Positions 1 through 8,456 of a stretch of DNA of 64,000 nt are shown here, piece by piece (the stretch's first letter is position 1; each line of letters opens with the position of its first letter). The notes under the pieces are model-generated. The model worked only from the letters and a program-made list of their open reading frames with translations, was not told the DNA's origin and searched no databases. Made by a program: the position numbers and the translations under genes. Location of the stretch: the NCBI RefSeq assembly GCF_002205795.1, contig NZ_NIUY01000003.1, positions 238,834 to 302,833 of the forward strand, given 5' to 3'. This stretch comes from Chryseobacterium sp. VAUSW3 (GTDB taxonomy: Bacteria; Bacteroidota; Bacteroidia; Flavobacteriales; Weeksellaceae).

Positions 1-682
1 TGCAAGGACATATTACGCGGTTTACCCTTCTGCAATTACAGGTCATACTGCGGAGCAAACTGCGCAGTCTGTTTTAGGAAACCAAAACATCATTGGTACA
101 TTTGAAGAAGATGCAGTGAATGGCGGTTATGATATGAACTATATTAATGCTTACTGGTTATATATTAATGAAGCCAATGAAAACGATTTTTTAGGAAAAG
201 CGGTCCCTTTAGCTTTATATAACAGCGGCATCAAGTCACTGAAATTTGAAATTAGAGAGAATACTGAAGTAATTGAAAATGGAGTTCATCAATTATCTAC
301 AGGTACAGGATTTTATTATAAATCTCCCGACGGTCAAGCGATGGAGATTTTGCAGAATCAGGTGATCCCAGTTACTTCAGACCGATACAGCCTGTTCTAC
401 GGAAAGCCTAGTGGTGTATTAGGAACAGATGGAACTGCGAAACCGTCACGTACTAAAGTAGTTTATCACCAGTTGATCGACAATTTTGTGGTTCATTTTG
501 ATCCAAATTGGAAAACAGCCGATATCCAAGTGTATGACATGAGTGGAAAGTTAATTCTTGCCGAGAAAAAAGTGTTGGCAGACAAAGATTATGTTTTGAA
601 TCTTGCGAAAGCGAACAGTGCTTATATTGTTACAGCAGTTTCAGAGAAGGGTGAAAAAATTAGTTCCAAAATTGTAAGATAA
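1..682 (+). CDS. C-terminal part of a secreted protein with type IX secretion sorting tail (5' end outside window)
   Basis: The frame is open from base 2 of the window, so this is the 3' part of a longer gene; the GTG at 116 is only an internal codon. The last 70 or so residues have the look of the Por secretion-system (T9SS type A) sorting domain: a stretch ending in IQVYDMSGKLI, a spacer with basic residues, and a terminal beta strand ending in KIVR. Proteins with such tails are exported by Sec, moved across the outer membrane by T9SS and then clipped and anchored or released. The part before the tail resembles no family I recognise, so the catalytic or binding role is unknown. It lies 15 nt before a small membrane protein gene and may be co-transcribed with it. 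Confidence 0.8.
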   Translation, partial: ARTYYAVYPSAITGHTAEQTAQSVLGNQNIIGTFEEDAVNGGYDMNYINAYWLYINEANENDFLGKAVPLALYNSGIKSLKFEIRENTEVIENGVHQLSTGTGFYYKSPDGQAMEILQNQVIPVTSDRYSLFYGKPSGVLGTDGTAKPSRTKVVYHQLIDNFVVHFDPNWKTADIQVYDMSGKLILAEKKVLADKDYVLNLAKANSAYIVTAVSEKGEKISSKIVR

Positions 683-697
683 TATAAAACACAAATT

Positions 698-922
698 ATG
701 AAATTTCTCAATAAATCTCTACTATTCTTTTGTCTCCTGATAGGAACGGTATTTTACAAAGCTGAACCTTTACCGCCTGCTCCTTCTCCACCTGGTGGTG
801 GTGGTGGTGTAGGTCCCGGAACTCCTGCGTCACCAATTGACATGTATGTATATGTATTGGCGGCGGCTGCCATATTATTTATGTGCTATTACCATTATAA
901 AACAAGAAAAAAAATTGTATAA
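698..922 (+). CDS. Small signal-peptide / Pro-Gly linker / transmembrane protein
   Basis: A 74-residue protein of three parts: a hydrophobic N-terminal segment (about residues 5-20) that looks like a signal peptide, a Pro/Gly-rich linker with a run of five glycines (about 24-44), and a C-terminal hydrophobic helix after the motif SPIDMY, ending in a basic tail (KTRKK). Short proteins of this shape with a P-I-D motif before the last helix are frequent in Flavobacteriia next to T9SS substrates, often left as hypothetical. The arrangement resembles a sorting signal (motif, helix, basic tail) without much cargo. It lies 15 nt after the T9SS substrate and is followed by a strong terminator. The function is unknown. 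Confidence 0.7.
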   Translation: MKFLNKSLLFFCLLIGTVFYKAEPLPPAPSPPGGGGGVGPGTPASPIDMYVYVLAAAAILFMCYYHYKTRKKIV

Positions 923-941
923 ATTAATTTAAAGCTTTATA

Positions 942-967
942 AACCCATCGAATTACGGTGGGTTTTT
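942..967 (+). terminator. Intrinsic terminator after the small membrane protein
   Basis: A 9-bp stem (AACCCATCG with CGGTGGGTT, one G-T pair) with loop AATTA is followed by a run of T. It separates the small membrane protein from the thioredoxin-like gene. Confidence 0.85.
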
Positions 968-980
968 TTATATTTACCTT

Positions 981-2264
981 ATGAAAAAAATTGTTGCAAT
1001 CTCAGCCTTACTTTTAGCAAACTCCCTGTCTGCCCAGTTCAAAATTAATATTGATGTACCCGCAGGCTTTAATCCTAAAGAAGTTTATCTGTACTCATTA
1101 AACGGTTCAAAAGACATCCTTACAACCAAAGAGATGAGAAAGGGTAACGGTTGGCAAATTGCTGTTACAAAGCCGTATTCGGGAATGATGAAGCTGTATT
1201 TTCCGGAAGGAAACATGTCGGTTAATTTTATTTCGGAAAATAAGGACGTAAAAATGAAGTTTGATACTGCGAACGGCAAGATTTCAAACATTGATTATCT
1301 TGATGAAAGCAATTTCCTGATGAATAATATTCAGGATGTGCAGCAAAAGAAAGAATATATTCTGCCCGCATTGGTTCAGATAAAAGATTATTACAAGGCA
1401 GATACCCAATTCAGAAAAGCACTGGATACTGAAATATCGCGTCTTTCTGTGGATGCGCAGGATATCAGCAGGTTCCCGTTCATCAATTATTACAACACTA
1501 ACTACGCAAAATTCGTAGAAAAAAATCCTGCTAAAAAACCTGTTACGCATGATGAGATCATTGATTTCCTGATAAAATCCAATGAAATGCTTGAAACTTC
1601 ATCATTAATGAGACCTGTACTGTTGGCCTACCTGAATGTGGGTCCAAGTACAAATGTATCAGCAGATGTTGATAAGCTTCTTAAGGCGGTGAACACAGAA
1701 ACGCCGCGTGGACAAACGGTATTGTCAGAGCTGATCGAGATTTTTGATGTTTATGAGATGAAGGATCTGAAAAATAAATATCTTACAGAAGCTACAAACC
1801 TGAAATGTACGATTAATGACCGCCTTGCCGGAACCATCGCAATCAATAAGAATACTGAAATTGGAGCTAAGTTTCCTGATTATGTATTCAATAAACCTAC
1901 GAAAACATCAGCGAAATCGCTCGCAGCAGTGAAAGCAGATAAAAAAGTAATCGTTTTTTGGGCCTCAACCTGCTCTCATTGCGAAGCAGAACTTCCGAAA
2001 CTTATCGAGAAGTATAACGCCATGAAAGCCCAGAAAATAGAAGTTATTGCCTTTTCTCTGGACAGTGAAAAAGCAGCTTACGATAACAAAGTGAATAACT
2101 TACCCTGGATTAACGATTCTGAACTGAAAGGCTGGTACAGCAGTTATGCCGATACCTATAATGTGCGTGCAACGCCTACTTATTTCGTTCTGGATGCAAA
2201 CAACACCATTATTGCCAAACCGGATCATGCCGCAGATGTAATATCTTATTTAAAATTGAATTAA
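981..2264 (+). CDS. TlpA/ResA-like thioredoxin-fold lipid-free periplasmic protein
   Basis: This 427-residue protein starts with a Sec signal peptide (about residues 1-18, ending SLSA-Q). Its N-terminal 300 residues resemble the uncharacterised domains (DUF4369-like) that precede AhpC/TSA-type thioredoxin domains in Bacteroidetes. The C-terminal 130 residues are a thioredoxin fold with the redox pair C331-S-H-C334 (WASTCSHCEAELP) and the cis-proline motif ATPTYF near residue 398. The expected role is a periplasmic disulfide reductase or isomerase, for example in cytochrome c maturation or protein repair; the substrate cannot be read from the sequence. It is monocistronic, between a terminator and the promoter of tRNA-Met. 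Confidence 0.85.
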   Translation: MKKIVAISALLLANSLSAQFKINIDVPAGFNPKEVYLYSLNGSKDILTTKEMRKGNGWQIAVTKPYSGMMKLYFPEGNMSVNFISENKDVKMKFDTANGKISNIDYLDESNFLMNNIQDVQQKKEYILPALVQIKDYYKADTQFRKALDTEISRLSVDAQDISRFPFINYYNTNYAKFVEKNPAKKPVTHDEIIDFLIKSNEMLETSSLMRPVLLAYLNVGPSTNVSADVDKLLKAVNTETPRGQTVLSELIEIFDVYEMKDLKNKYLTEATNLKCTINDRLAGTIAINKNTEIGAKFPDYVFNKPTKTSAKSLAAVKADKKVIVFWASTCSHCEAELPKLIEKYNAMKAQKIEVIAFSLDSEKAAYDNKVNNLPWINDSELKGWYSSYADTYNVRATPTYFVLDANNTIIAKPDHAADVISYLKLN

Positions 2265-2268
2265 TTTT

Positions 2269-2298
2269 TTGCTGGGTTGCAAAATATTTTTATCTTTG
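2269..2298 (+). promoter_or_regulatory. Bacteroidota promoter of tRNA-Met
   Basis: TTG at 2269-2271, a 19-nt spacer and TATCTTTG at 2291-2298 match the Bacteroidota sigma factor consensus. The predicted start lies a few bases before the mature tRNA 5' end at 2311. Confidence 0.7.
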
Positions 2299-2310
2299 CA
2301 CCACTTTAGC

Positions 2311-2384
2311 GGCGAGGTAGCTCAGTTGGTTAGAGCGCAGGATTCATAACCCTGAGGTCACGGGTTCAATTCCCGTCTTCGCTA
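2311..2384 (+). tRNA. tRNA-Met (anticodon CAT)
   Basis: A 74-nt cloverleaf: 7-bp acceptor stem (GGCGAGG with CTTCGCT, including G-T pairs), D arm with AGCTCAGTTGGTTAGAGC, anticodon loop TTCATAA, T arm ACGGG-TTCAATT-CCCGT and discriminator A. CCA is not encoded; the next bases are CAAA, which fits a genome that needs the CCA-adding enzyme found at 6987. The G1-U72 pair and the lack of three G-C pairs in the anticodon stem argue against the initiator. An elongator tRNA-Met is most likely. A tRNA-Ile2 read as CAT before lysidine modification is the main alternative. Confidence 0.93.
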
Positions 2385-2390
2385 CAAAAA

Positions 2391-2416
2391 AGCTCAACTT
2401 AGGTTGGGCTTTTTTT
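2391..2416 (+). terminator. Terminator of tRNA-Met
   Basis: An 8-bp stem AGCTCAAC/GTTGGGCT with a short loop, followed by seven T, directly after the tRNA. Confidence 0.85.
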
Positions 2417-2525
2417 ATTTTCTGTCAGAAATATATTAATGCTTTCTATATAAATGAGATTTATCTTAGTGTGCTGTCTATCGGTTATGTTTTTTTCTGA
2501 TTTTTAGCAGTTTTATAGATTAAAT

Positions 2526-2653
2526 TTGGTCAGTTAAAAGATAAGTAGTAATTTTACGCCGTCTTAATGAGGATGCAAGTCTTTAGAAAGGCATAAATTT
2601 TTTTTCATCATTTGTGTTTTTAGAATCGTATCGCAAGATGCGATTCTTTTTTT
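2526..2653 (+). ncRNA. Candidate small RNA or orphan leader ending in a strong terminator
   Basis: Between the tRNA terminator and the convergent DUF3810 gene there is no long frame. However, a promoter-like pair (TTG at 2526-2528, 20-nt spacer, TAATTTTA at 2549-2556, one mismatch to consensus) lies about 90 nt before a very good plus-strand terminator. That terminator (2622-2653) has an 11-bp stem closed by a GCAA tetraloop and is followed by eight T. No known plus-strand gene needs it, since the tRNA already has a terminator. The stretch also holds a 9-codon ORF (2567-2596). A short RNA of about 90 nt is a reasonable reading. I do not recognise a family. Confidence 0.35.
2622..2653 (+). terminator. 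Strong plus-strand intrinsic terminator with GNRA loop
   Basis: The stem AGAATCGTATC / GATGCGATTCT (11 bp with one T-G pair) closed by GCAA is followed by TTTTTTTT. On the opposite strand the stem is followed by A-rich sequence, so it works only for plus-strand transcripts and not for the convergent gene that ends at 2655. Confidence 0.8.
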
Positions 2654-2654
2654 G

Positions 2655-3728
2655 CTATTTAACACCGGAGTATCTTTCGTAACGTACCATTAAATCAACA
2701 AAATAAGAGTACGTAACACTGCCTTCCTGCTGGTTGCTTTTCAGGAAAAGATCGTTCGTAAATCCAAAGAAATTTTCCACAATACCTTCATGCTCTTTCA
2801 CGAATCTTTTTTCAGCAGCCCGGTCTCTTTTCATCTCTGGAGAATATTCACCGATAATCTGTTTTACAAAATCTGGATTTTTTTCTGCTAAACTGTTGAG
2901 GAGCGATTTTAATACAAAATAGTAAGTGCTGTATTTTAATTCCTTATTCTCCGAATTTTTCCCGATAAGGTATCCAATGAAATTTGCCTCCTGTTCACGG
3001 GCATAACCTAACTGATGGGCACTTTCATGTGCAAAGGTGAAAGGCAGGTAAGTGGCTGGTAATGCTGCATTATACTGCGCTTCTGCAGTAAAAGGATTAT
3101 AATATCCCAATATGCCTGTATAGCTCATAATGCCTGTAAACAGACTGGGTTTTAGAGAATTGATATTGTTGCTGCTTTTTGGATCAGGAAAGCCGGGAAG
3201 ACGCCTCTGTTGCTTCAGGATTTCTTGCTTTATTGATTCCAGATCTTCTACCTTAAAAACCCCGTCCTTATCTTCCTTCACCAATGATCTAAGTTGTTTA
3301 CAGTATTTAAGATATTTTACGGTTAAATCTTTGGTTTCTTCCAGAGTAATTTCCTCTTTTGGAAGTTTATGGATAATGGGTTCCTGAAAATAAAGCATTC
3401 CCCAAAACAGCTGATAAATAAAATACAGAATATTCAGCAGTATGACAGATTTGAAAAGGTAAGCGTTCCGGGTTTTTTTATTTAAAATTTTAATCAGAAA
3501 GAAATTGAAAATAATGGCCAGTAAAATATACGCCACATCTCCCACTGAAAAAGGGCTGTGTGCAAATATTTTCTGATGAAGGGATTTTTGCCACTCAAAA
3601 AACCGTTCAAAGAAACGAACAGTAATTTCAGTTTTTGAGAAGATGAAAAATAAAAGAAATTGGGCAAGTAAACTACCTGCCCAAAATCTTTTTCTTTTAA
3701 TATAGTTCTTTTTAATGGCCACTTTCAC
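2655..3728 (-). CDS. DUF3810 membrane protein with zinc-protease HExxH motif
   Basis: A 357-residue protein with three hydrophobic segments in the first 120 residues (about 17-32, 63-80, 90-112), followed by a soluble domain. Near residue 230 it has HESAHQLGY and, a few residues on, EQEANF. This is the HExxH zinc site with a downstream glutamate that defines DUF3810, a family widespread in Bacteroidetes and Firmicutes and thought to be metallopeptidase-like. Substrates are unknown. Its start overlaps the end of the upstream sugar transporter gene by 17 nt, so the two are probably translated from one mRNA. That link may be chance rather than a shared pathway. Confidence 0.85.
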   Translation of the reverse strand: MKVAIKKNYIKRKRFWAGSLLAQFLLFFIFSKTEITVRFFERFFEWQKSLHQKIFAHSPFSVGDVAYILLAIIFNFFLIKILNKKTRNAYLFKSVILLNILYFIYQLFWGMLYFQEPIIHKLPKEEITLEETKDLTVKYLKYCKQLRSLVKEDKDGVFKVEDLESIKQEILKQQRRLPGFPDPKSSNNINSLKPSLFTGIMSYTGILGYYNPFTAEAQYNAALPATYLPFTFAHESAHQLGYAREQEANFIGYLIGKNSENKELKYSTYYFVLKSLLNSLAEKNPDFVKQIIGEYSPEMKRDRAAEKRFVKEHEGIVENFFGFTNDLFLKSNQQEGSVTYSYFVDLMVRYERYSGVK

Positions 3729-5160
3729 TTTTCAGATGATCAAGTTCGATTCCCTGTGCCTTCAGGATTTTAGTTACGCGAACCGCATAAAATACCAGAT
3801 AAGCAAAACATAAAATTCCCACGATATAACTGAAGTGAATGTTCGTCATATCCGCAAGCATGCCTTGGATCCAGGAGATAATTCCACCTCCCATAATCAT
3901 CATGATAAGATATCCCGAACCTTGGTTGGTATGTTTTCCTAAACCATTAATCGCCAGTGCAAAAATACAAGGCCAAAGGGTAGAGCAAAATAATCCAACA
4001 CTGGTGAAGGCATAAACGGAAGTCATTCCTGAAGTCATCATTCCGATCGCAATGGCGATAATTCCCATTGAAGAGAAAATCAGAAGCATTCTTGCCGGAT
4101 TTCCTTTACTCAGAATATCACACGCAATCATAACCAAAATAATAAGACTGTAAACATAAAAATGGGAAAGATCATGTTTGGCGATAGCATTTACTGCTAA
4201 AAATACTCCAAAAGCTAAGTAAGGTGCCAAAAACCTAAGAATTTTTTTAAATCCGGCAGTAATGTCAAATGCATCCACAGCACCGGTCCAACGGCCGATC
4301 ATTAATGAAGCCCAATACAAGGAAACGTAAGGAGCAATATCTTTGGTTGAAAATCCGAGTGATTTTTCCATATAAGCAGGTAAATTACTCGCGGTAGAAA
4401 CTTCTACGCCTACATAAACGAAAATCGCTATCATCCCTAAAACAAGTTGTGGATATTTAAGTGCAGAAGTTCGGTGTTCACCTGGAACTGCGTCTTCCGT
4501 ATCTTCTGTAATGGTGGGGGTAACTTTAGGTAATGAAGAGAATTTTAAAAGGATCGCAACCAGAACAAATGCTGCACCTAAAATCAGATACGGAACTTTC
4601 ACCGATTCAATACTCGCTTCGGTATTTGCAGCTGATGCAGAACCGAAAATTGCAAAAGAAACGATCAGTGGACCAATCGTAGTTCCGAAGTTATTAATTC
4701 CTCCCGCCATCGTTAAACGCTGCGAGCCGGTTTCTGTGGGTCCTACTTCAATTGCTAGAGGATTGGCCACAATTTGCTGAAGCGAAAAGCCCAAACCAAC
4801 AATAAACAATCCTGAAATCATCAGCGCAAAAGAGCCCATATTTGCGGCAGGATAAAACAGAAGTGTCCCCGCAGCAGAGATCAAAAGTCCTACAATTAAA
4901 CCATTTTTATAACCAATTTTGTTTACCACATCCTGCTTTATCGCTTTGGATATAAACATGTAAATCAAAGAACCAACGGTATAGGCAACATAAAATGCTA
5001 CGGATACCAACTGGCTTTGGCTTTGTGATAAATTAAAGGCTTTTTTGAAGACCGGGATCAAAATATCGTTGCTCGCAGCAACAAATCCCCAGAAGAAAAA
5101 CACGGTTACCAACGGCACGAACTGTCCCCAATTGGTTTTTTTAGAATAGTTTGTCGACAT
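3712..5160 (-). CDS. FucP/GluP-type sugar MFS transporter
   Basis: A 482-residue protein with 12 expected membrane helices. The N-terminus (FVPLVTVFFFWGFVAASNDI) and the Q-rich turn after helix 1 with LVSVAFYVAYTVGS are typical of the fucose/glucose/galactose proton symporter branch of the major facilitator superfamily. The central loop (about residues 205-230) is acidic. It acts in the inner membrane as an H+-coupled sugar importer. The actual sugar cannot be told, because no sugar catabolic gene is adjacent. It is slightly longer than E. coli FucP (438 residues). The DUF3810 gene overlaps its 3' end. Confidence 0.88.
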   Translation of the reverse strand: MSTNYSKKTNWGQFVPLVTVFFFWGFVAASNDILIPVFKKAFNLSQSQSQLVSVAFYVAYTVGSLIYMFISKAIKQDVVNKIGYKNGLIVGLLISAAGTLLFYPAANMGSFALMISGLFIVGLGFSLQQIVANPLAIEVGPTETGSQRLTMAGGINNFGTTIGPLIVSFAIFGSASAANTEASIESVKVPYLILGAAFVLVAILLKFSSLPKVTPTITEDTEDAVPGEHRTSALKYPQLVLGMIAIFVYVGVEVSTASNLPAYMEKSLGFSTKDIAPYVSLYWASLMIGRWTGAVDAFDITAGFKKILRFLAPYLAFGVFLAVNAIAKHDLSHFYVYSLIILVMIACDILSKGNPARMLLIFSSMGIIAIAIGMMTSGMTSVYAFTSVGLFCSTLWPCIFALAINGLGKHTNQGSGYLIMMIMGGGIISWIQGMLADMTNIHFSYIVGILCFAYLVFYAVRVTKILKAQGIELDHLKSESGH

Positions 5161-5200
5161 TTATTATGATTCTTTAAAACAAATATAACTATTTATTTTC

Positions 5201-5926
5201 TCAATATGAGTTTTCCAAAATCTTTTTTATTTGGGCATGTGCTGCTGTTTTCAGCTCGTTTGCTGAATGGTGCGGGCTCATAATATCGGCGAGATAAACT
5301 TTTACCTTACCTGGATATCCTTTGGAAGCATCAAAGGGAAACATTTCCTTCAGTCCCACAAACGTAAACACAAGGAGCGGAGACTGATGTTTGGAAGCTA
5401 AAGTAAACGCACCGTCTTTAAAACTGTCGAGAATGACGGAGGTATCATCGGGAACCCCGCCTTCAGGAAAAATCACGATACTGTCGCCTTCCTCCATTCT
5501 TTCAGCGCAGCGGCGGTATACATCTGCCCGGCTCTTGGCCGAACTGCGGTCTACCATGACACAGATTCTTTTATAAATAATGCCGAAAATCGGGATTTTT
5601 ACGAGTTCTTTCTTGCCGACGTAGCACAGCGGATGATGAGGCATCAGAATACACGGCAGCATTACATCCATAATCGAAGTATGATTCGAGATAAAAACAT
5701 ATTGCGTGTTTCTATCGATTTTTTTGTCGGTCAGTTTTTTAAGATCGTACCGGAATCCCATTCCGTAAAACATTCCGTAGCACCAAATCCTGATGAATTT
5801 GTATGCATATTTATAATGCTCTTTGCGGATCGAAAGCAGTAGTACAGGAATTCCTAAACTGATGGTGAGCACGGCACCCAGCACAATCATCCAGCCACGC
5901 CAGACATAATTAAGGATTTTCTTCAT
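5201..5926 (-). CDS. plsC: 1-acyl-sn-glycerol-3-phosphate acyltransferase
   Basis: A 241-residue protein with an N-terminal membrane helix (about 10-30) and the acyltransferase motifs in order: NHTSIMD, the catalytic H-x4-D, near residues 80-86, and FPEGGVPDD near 150-158, the substrate-binding EG motif. The expected reaction is transfer of an acyl chain to position 2 of lysophosphatidic acid, giving phosphatidic acid at the inner membrane. Length fits the PlsC family. It lies 40 nt downstream of nothing obviously linked and 40 nt upstream of the sugar transporter on the same strand, so it may be transcribed together with it. Confidence 0.88.
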   Translation of the reverse strand: MKKILNYVWRGWMIVLGAVLTISLGIPVLLLSIRKEHYKYAYKFIRIWCYGMFYGMGFRYDLKKLTDKKIDRNTQYVFISNHTSIMDVMLPCILMPHHPLCYVGKKELVKIPIFGIIYKRICVMVDRSSAKSRADVYRRCAERMEEGDSIVIFPEGGVPDDTSVILDSFKDGAFTLASKHQSPLLVFTFVGLKEMFPFDASKGYPGKVKVYLADIMSPHHSANELKTAAHAQIKKILENSY

Positions 5927-5980
5927 TGGAGAAATCGGTTTTCAGTAATCTACAGTTAGAACATCAAACTTAAACTTTTT

Positions 5981-6439
5981 CTAGCCATTAAAAATAAAAT
6001 TTTTCTTAACGGTATAATTTAAAACTGAAACCAAAAGAATAGCCGAAATTTTACTCAACATTTCCTGGCTGACTACAAAGAATCCCAGATCAAGGTGATC
6101 GATGAAGATAAAGCTGAAGAAAATCTGGAAAAATGTTAAACTTAAAATTGTTGATAGAAAAGAAACACCCATAAAGTAAGCAAATTCTCTTTTTTTGGAG
6201 TGTTTCCCACGAACAAAAACAAACCAAATACTTAAAAAATAGTTTGTAATAATTCCACATGCAGTAGAGAAAATATTACTCAGCGGGAAATAAATTCCGT
6301 GGTAATTGTATTCATCAGCAAAGACCAAAGGAATATAAATACTGAAGATTTTAAAAGAACCAATTTCCATCACTGCGCTCAAACCACCGGCAATAATGAA
6401 AAACACAACCTGTTTCTGTTTCAGTAAAAGTTCTTTCAT
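5981..6439 (-). CDS. GtrA-family membrane protein
   Basis: A 152-residue protein with four predicted membrane helices. It has the GtrA signature: a first helix following FFIIAGGLSAVMEIGSF, a second region with the conserved N in ITNYFLSIWFVF, and a C-terminal helix ending in LNYTVKKNFIFNG. GtrA-like proteins are small inner-membrane proteins linked to export or flipping of undecaprenyl-linked sugars or other cell-surface polysaccharide precursors. No glycosyltransferase is adjacent, so the partner is unknown. It is 55 nt upstream of plsC on the same strand. Confidence 0.85.
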   Translation of the reverse strand: MKELLLKQKQVVFFIIAGGLSAVMEIGSFKIFSIYIPLVFADEYNYHGIYFPLSNIFSTACGIITNYFLSIWFVFVRGKHSKKREFAYFMGVSFLSTILSLTFFQIFFSFIFIDHLDLGFFVVSQEMLSKISAILLVSVLNYTVKKNFIFNG

Positions 6440-6660
6440 AAAAAAAGCGTGTCTGCAAATTTATAACTATATGTTAAACAATAAGAAATTCTTGTTAAAA
6501 TATTTTTTTGTTTCAATTTTATGACTAATTTTAATTTCTGAAAAGCGACTGACAATCTGATAAATTTTTCATTTTCAAACAGTATTGGAATGTTTATTTT
6601 ATCTGAATATACTTATTTGATTGATATTTTACAGTTTAAAACTAAAAAATAAACATTTCC

Positions 6661-6912
6661 ATGAATCCTTCCAGACCCTACAGAAAATTCAATCCTCAAA
6701 AGAAAAAAATAGAGGAATTAGAGCAGAAAAGCCCGCGTTTCAAAAGAATTTACTCAGAATATGAATCAATGAGCGACGAGTTATGGAATCTGGAGAATAC
6801 AGACGTTTCAAATATTCCAGATGATTTTCTGGAAGCCATCAAACTCCAGACTTCTTACCTTGAAGACGAAATCGATGACTGGCTTCTCGATGAAAATAAT
6901 AAGATACAATAA
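6661..6912 (+). CDS. Small charged coiled-coil-like protein
   Basis: An 83-residue hydrophilic protein, basic at the N-terminus (RPYRKFNPQKKK) and acidic at the C-terminus (DEIDDWLLDEN). Two amphipathic helices are likely, around residues 14-40 and 52-80. The pattern SPRFKRIYSEYESMSDELWNLE recalls YdcH/DUF465 proteins (helix, short turn, helix), but I cannot confirm membership. It has no signal peptide, cysteines or catalytic motif. It lies 74 nt upstream of the CCA-adding enzyme, which has its own -7 box, so co-regulation is uncertain. Confidence 0.65.
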   Translation: MNPSRPYRKFNPQKKKIEELEQKSPRFKRIYSEYESMSDELWNLENTDVSNIPDDFLEAIKLQTSYLEDEIDDWLLDENNKIQ

Positions 6913-6948
6913 AATAAATCTGCAGAAATGCAGGTTTTGCTATTTTGC

Positions 6949-6956
6949 TATCTTTG
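6949..6956 (+). promoter_or_regulatory. -7 promoter element of the CCA-adding enzyme gene
   Basis: TATCTTTG matches the Bacteroidota -7 consensus. The transcript would start near 6963, downstream of the longest possible start codon at 6945, which supports the ATG at 6987 as the true start. No clear -33 TTG was found at the ideal distance. Confidence 0.6.
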
Positions 6957-6986
6957 CAAAAATTTTCCGGGTCCGGAATTCCTGCT

Positions 6987-8408
6987 ATGCTGATTAATCT
7001 TACTCAAAATCAAAATTTCAAATTATTTAAAATTATTTCTGAAGTCGCAGAAAGTAAGCACCAGACAGTTTTTATTGTCGGCGGATACGTCCGCGATCTT
7101 CTGATGAAAAGGAAAGTGCCAACAGATATCGATTTCGTTACCGAAAGTAACGGGATGGATCTGGCGAAAGCAGTAGCCCAGGCAATCAACCCAAAATTAA
7201 AAGTTTCAGTCTTCAAAAATTACGGAACGGCAATGTTCAAACATGATGGTTTGGATCTGGAATTCGTAGGGGCACGGAAAGAAAGTTATGCCGAAGATTC
7301 CCGAAAGCCTTCCGTAGAAACCGGCACGCTGGAAGACGACCAAAAACGCCGCGATTTTACCATCAACGCGCTCGCCATTTCTCTTAATAAAGCAAACTTC
7401 GGAGAATTGATTGATCCTTTCAACGGAATTTCTGATATTGAAAATAAAGTCATTAGAACGCCTCTGGAGCCCAGCCAAACCTATTCGGATGATCCTTTGC
7501 GGATGATGCGCGCCATTCGGTTTGCATCTACACTGAATTTTAAAATCGAAGAAAATTCACTTCACGCCATAAAAAAAGAAGCCGAAAGAATCAAAATCGT
7601 TTCCATGGAAAGGATTATGGTTGAATTCAATAAAATAATGCTTTCGGAAAAACCTTCTGTTGGTTTAAAACTAATGGAAGAAACCGGTATTTTGCCTTTG
7701 GTGATGCCGGAACTTACTGCCTTACGCGGCATTGAAGAAGTGGAAGGGCAGACTCATAAAGACAATTTCTGGCACACCCTGGAAGTGGTCGACAATATTT
7801 CCAAAAACACCCAAAACCTTTGGCTGCGCTGGGCCGCCCTTCTTCACGACATCGGAAAAGCGCCGACCAAAAAATTTGTGGAAGGCATTGGCTGGACTTT
7901 TTACGGACATGAATTTCTGGGGTCTAAAATGGTGAAAAGTCTTTTCCACCGGCTGAAACTGCCTTTGGGAAGCGACATGAAGTATGTGCAGAAACTCGTG
8001 AAGCTTTCGTCGCGTCCTATTTCTTTAATCGATGACGGAACTTCAGATTCGGCGCTGCGGAGACTGCTTTTTGATTCCGGTGAGGATCTGGAAGATCTTT
8101 TTACGCTGTGCAAGGCCGATATTACCACTAAAAATTCTTCAAAACAGCAGAAATTCAAGAAAAATTTTGAATATGTTGCCCAGAAAATTAAAGAAGTAGA
8201 GGAGAAAGATCAGGTCAGGAATTTTCAGCCGCCGATTTCCGGAGAGGAAATTATGGAACTTTTCAACCTGAAACCCGGAAGAGAAATCGGGATTTTGAAG
8301 GAAAAAGTAAAAGAAGCGATTCTGGAAGGCGAAATTGCCAACGATAAAGTTGAAGCCCGAAATTTCGTCATCAAAGAGGCGCAGATTTTAGGATTAAAAC
8401 CTGCTTAA
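6987..8408 (+). CDS. cca: CCA tRNA nucleotidyltransferase with HD domain
   Basis: A 473-residue class II nucleotidyltransferase that adds CCA to tRNA 3' ends. The head domain has IVGGYVRD (G32-G33), the metal-binding pair in TDID (D47, D49), and later RRDFTINALA. A neck/body follows, then an HD phosphohydrolase domain with LLHDIGKAPTKK near residue 287, as in many bacterial CCA enzymes with 2'3'-cyclic phosphatase activity. The ATG at 6987 is preferred to the upstream TTG at 6945 because a -7 box lies between them and homologues start close to this methionine. The enzyme is expected to be essential here: the tRNA gene at 2311 does not encode CCA. Confidence 0.92.
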   Translation: MLINLTQNQNFKLFKIISEVAESKHQTVFIVGGYVRDLLMKRKVPTDIDFVTESNGMDLAKAVAQAINPKLKVSVFKNYGTAMFKHDGLDLEFVGARKESYAEDSRKPSVETGTLEDDQKRRDFTINALAISLNKANFGELIDPFNGISDIENKVIRTPLEPSQTYSDDPLRMMRAIRFASTLNFKIEENSLHAIKKEAERIKIVSMERIMVEFNKIMLSEKPSVGLKLMEETGILPLVMPELTALRGIEEVEGQTHKDNFWHTLEVVDNISKNTQNLWLRWAALLHDIGKAPTKKFVEGIGWTFYGHEFLGSKMVKSLFHRLKLPLGSDMKYVQKLVKLSSRPISLIDDGTSDSALRRLLFDSGEDLEDLFTLCKADITTKNSSKQQKFKKNFEYVAQKIKEVEEKDQVRNFQPPISGEEIMELFNLKPGREIGILKEKVKEAILEGEIANDKVEARNFVIKEAQILGLKPA

Positions 8409-8449
8409 AAAAAAGCGGTGTCAAAGTAAAGACCTTGACACCGTTTTGA
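8407..8449. terminator. Bidirectional terminator between cca and the B12 lipoprotein gene
   Basis: The 9-bp stem CGGTGTCAA/TTGACACCG (8416-8424 with 8435-8443) has eight A on the left and TTTT on the right, so it can end both convergent transcripts. The minus-strand T run is the better one. Confidence 0.85.
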
Positions 8450-8456
8450 AAAAAAA

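Noticed and set aside
2311..2384. Initiator tRNA-fMet
   Set aside because: The first acceptor pair is G-U rather than the unpaired C-A of initiators, and the anticodon stem lacks three consecutive G-C pairs.
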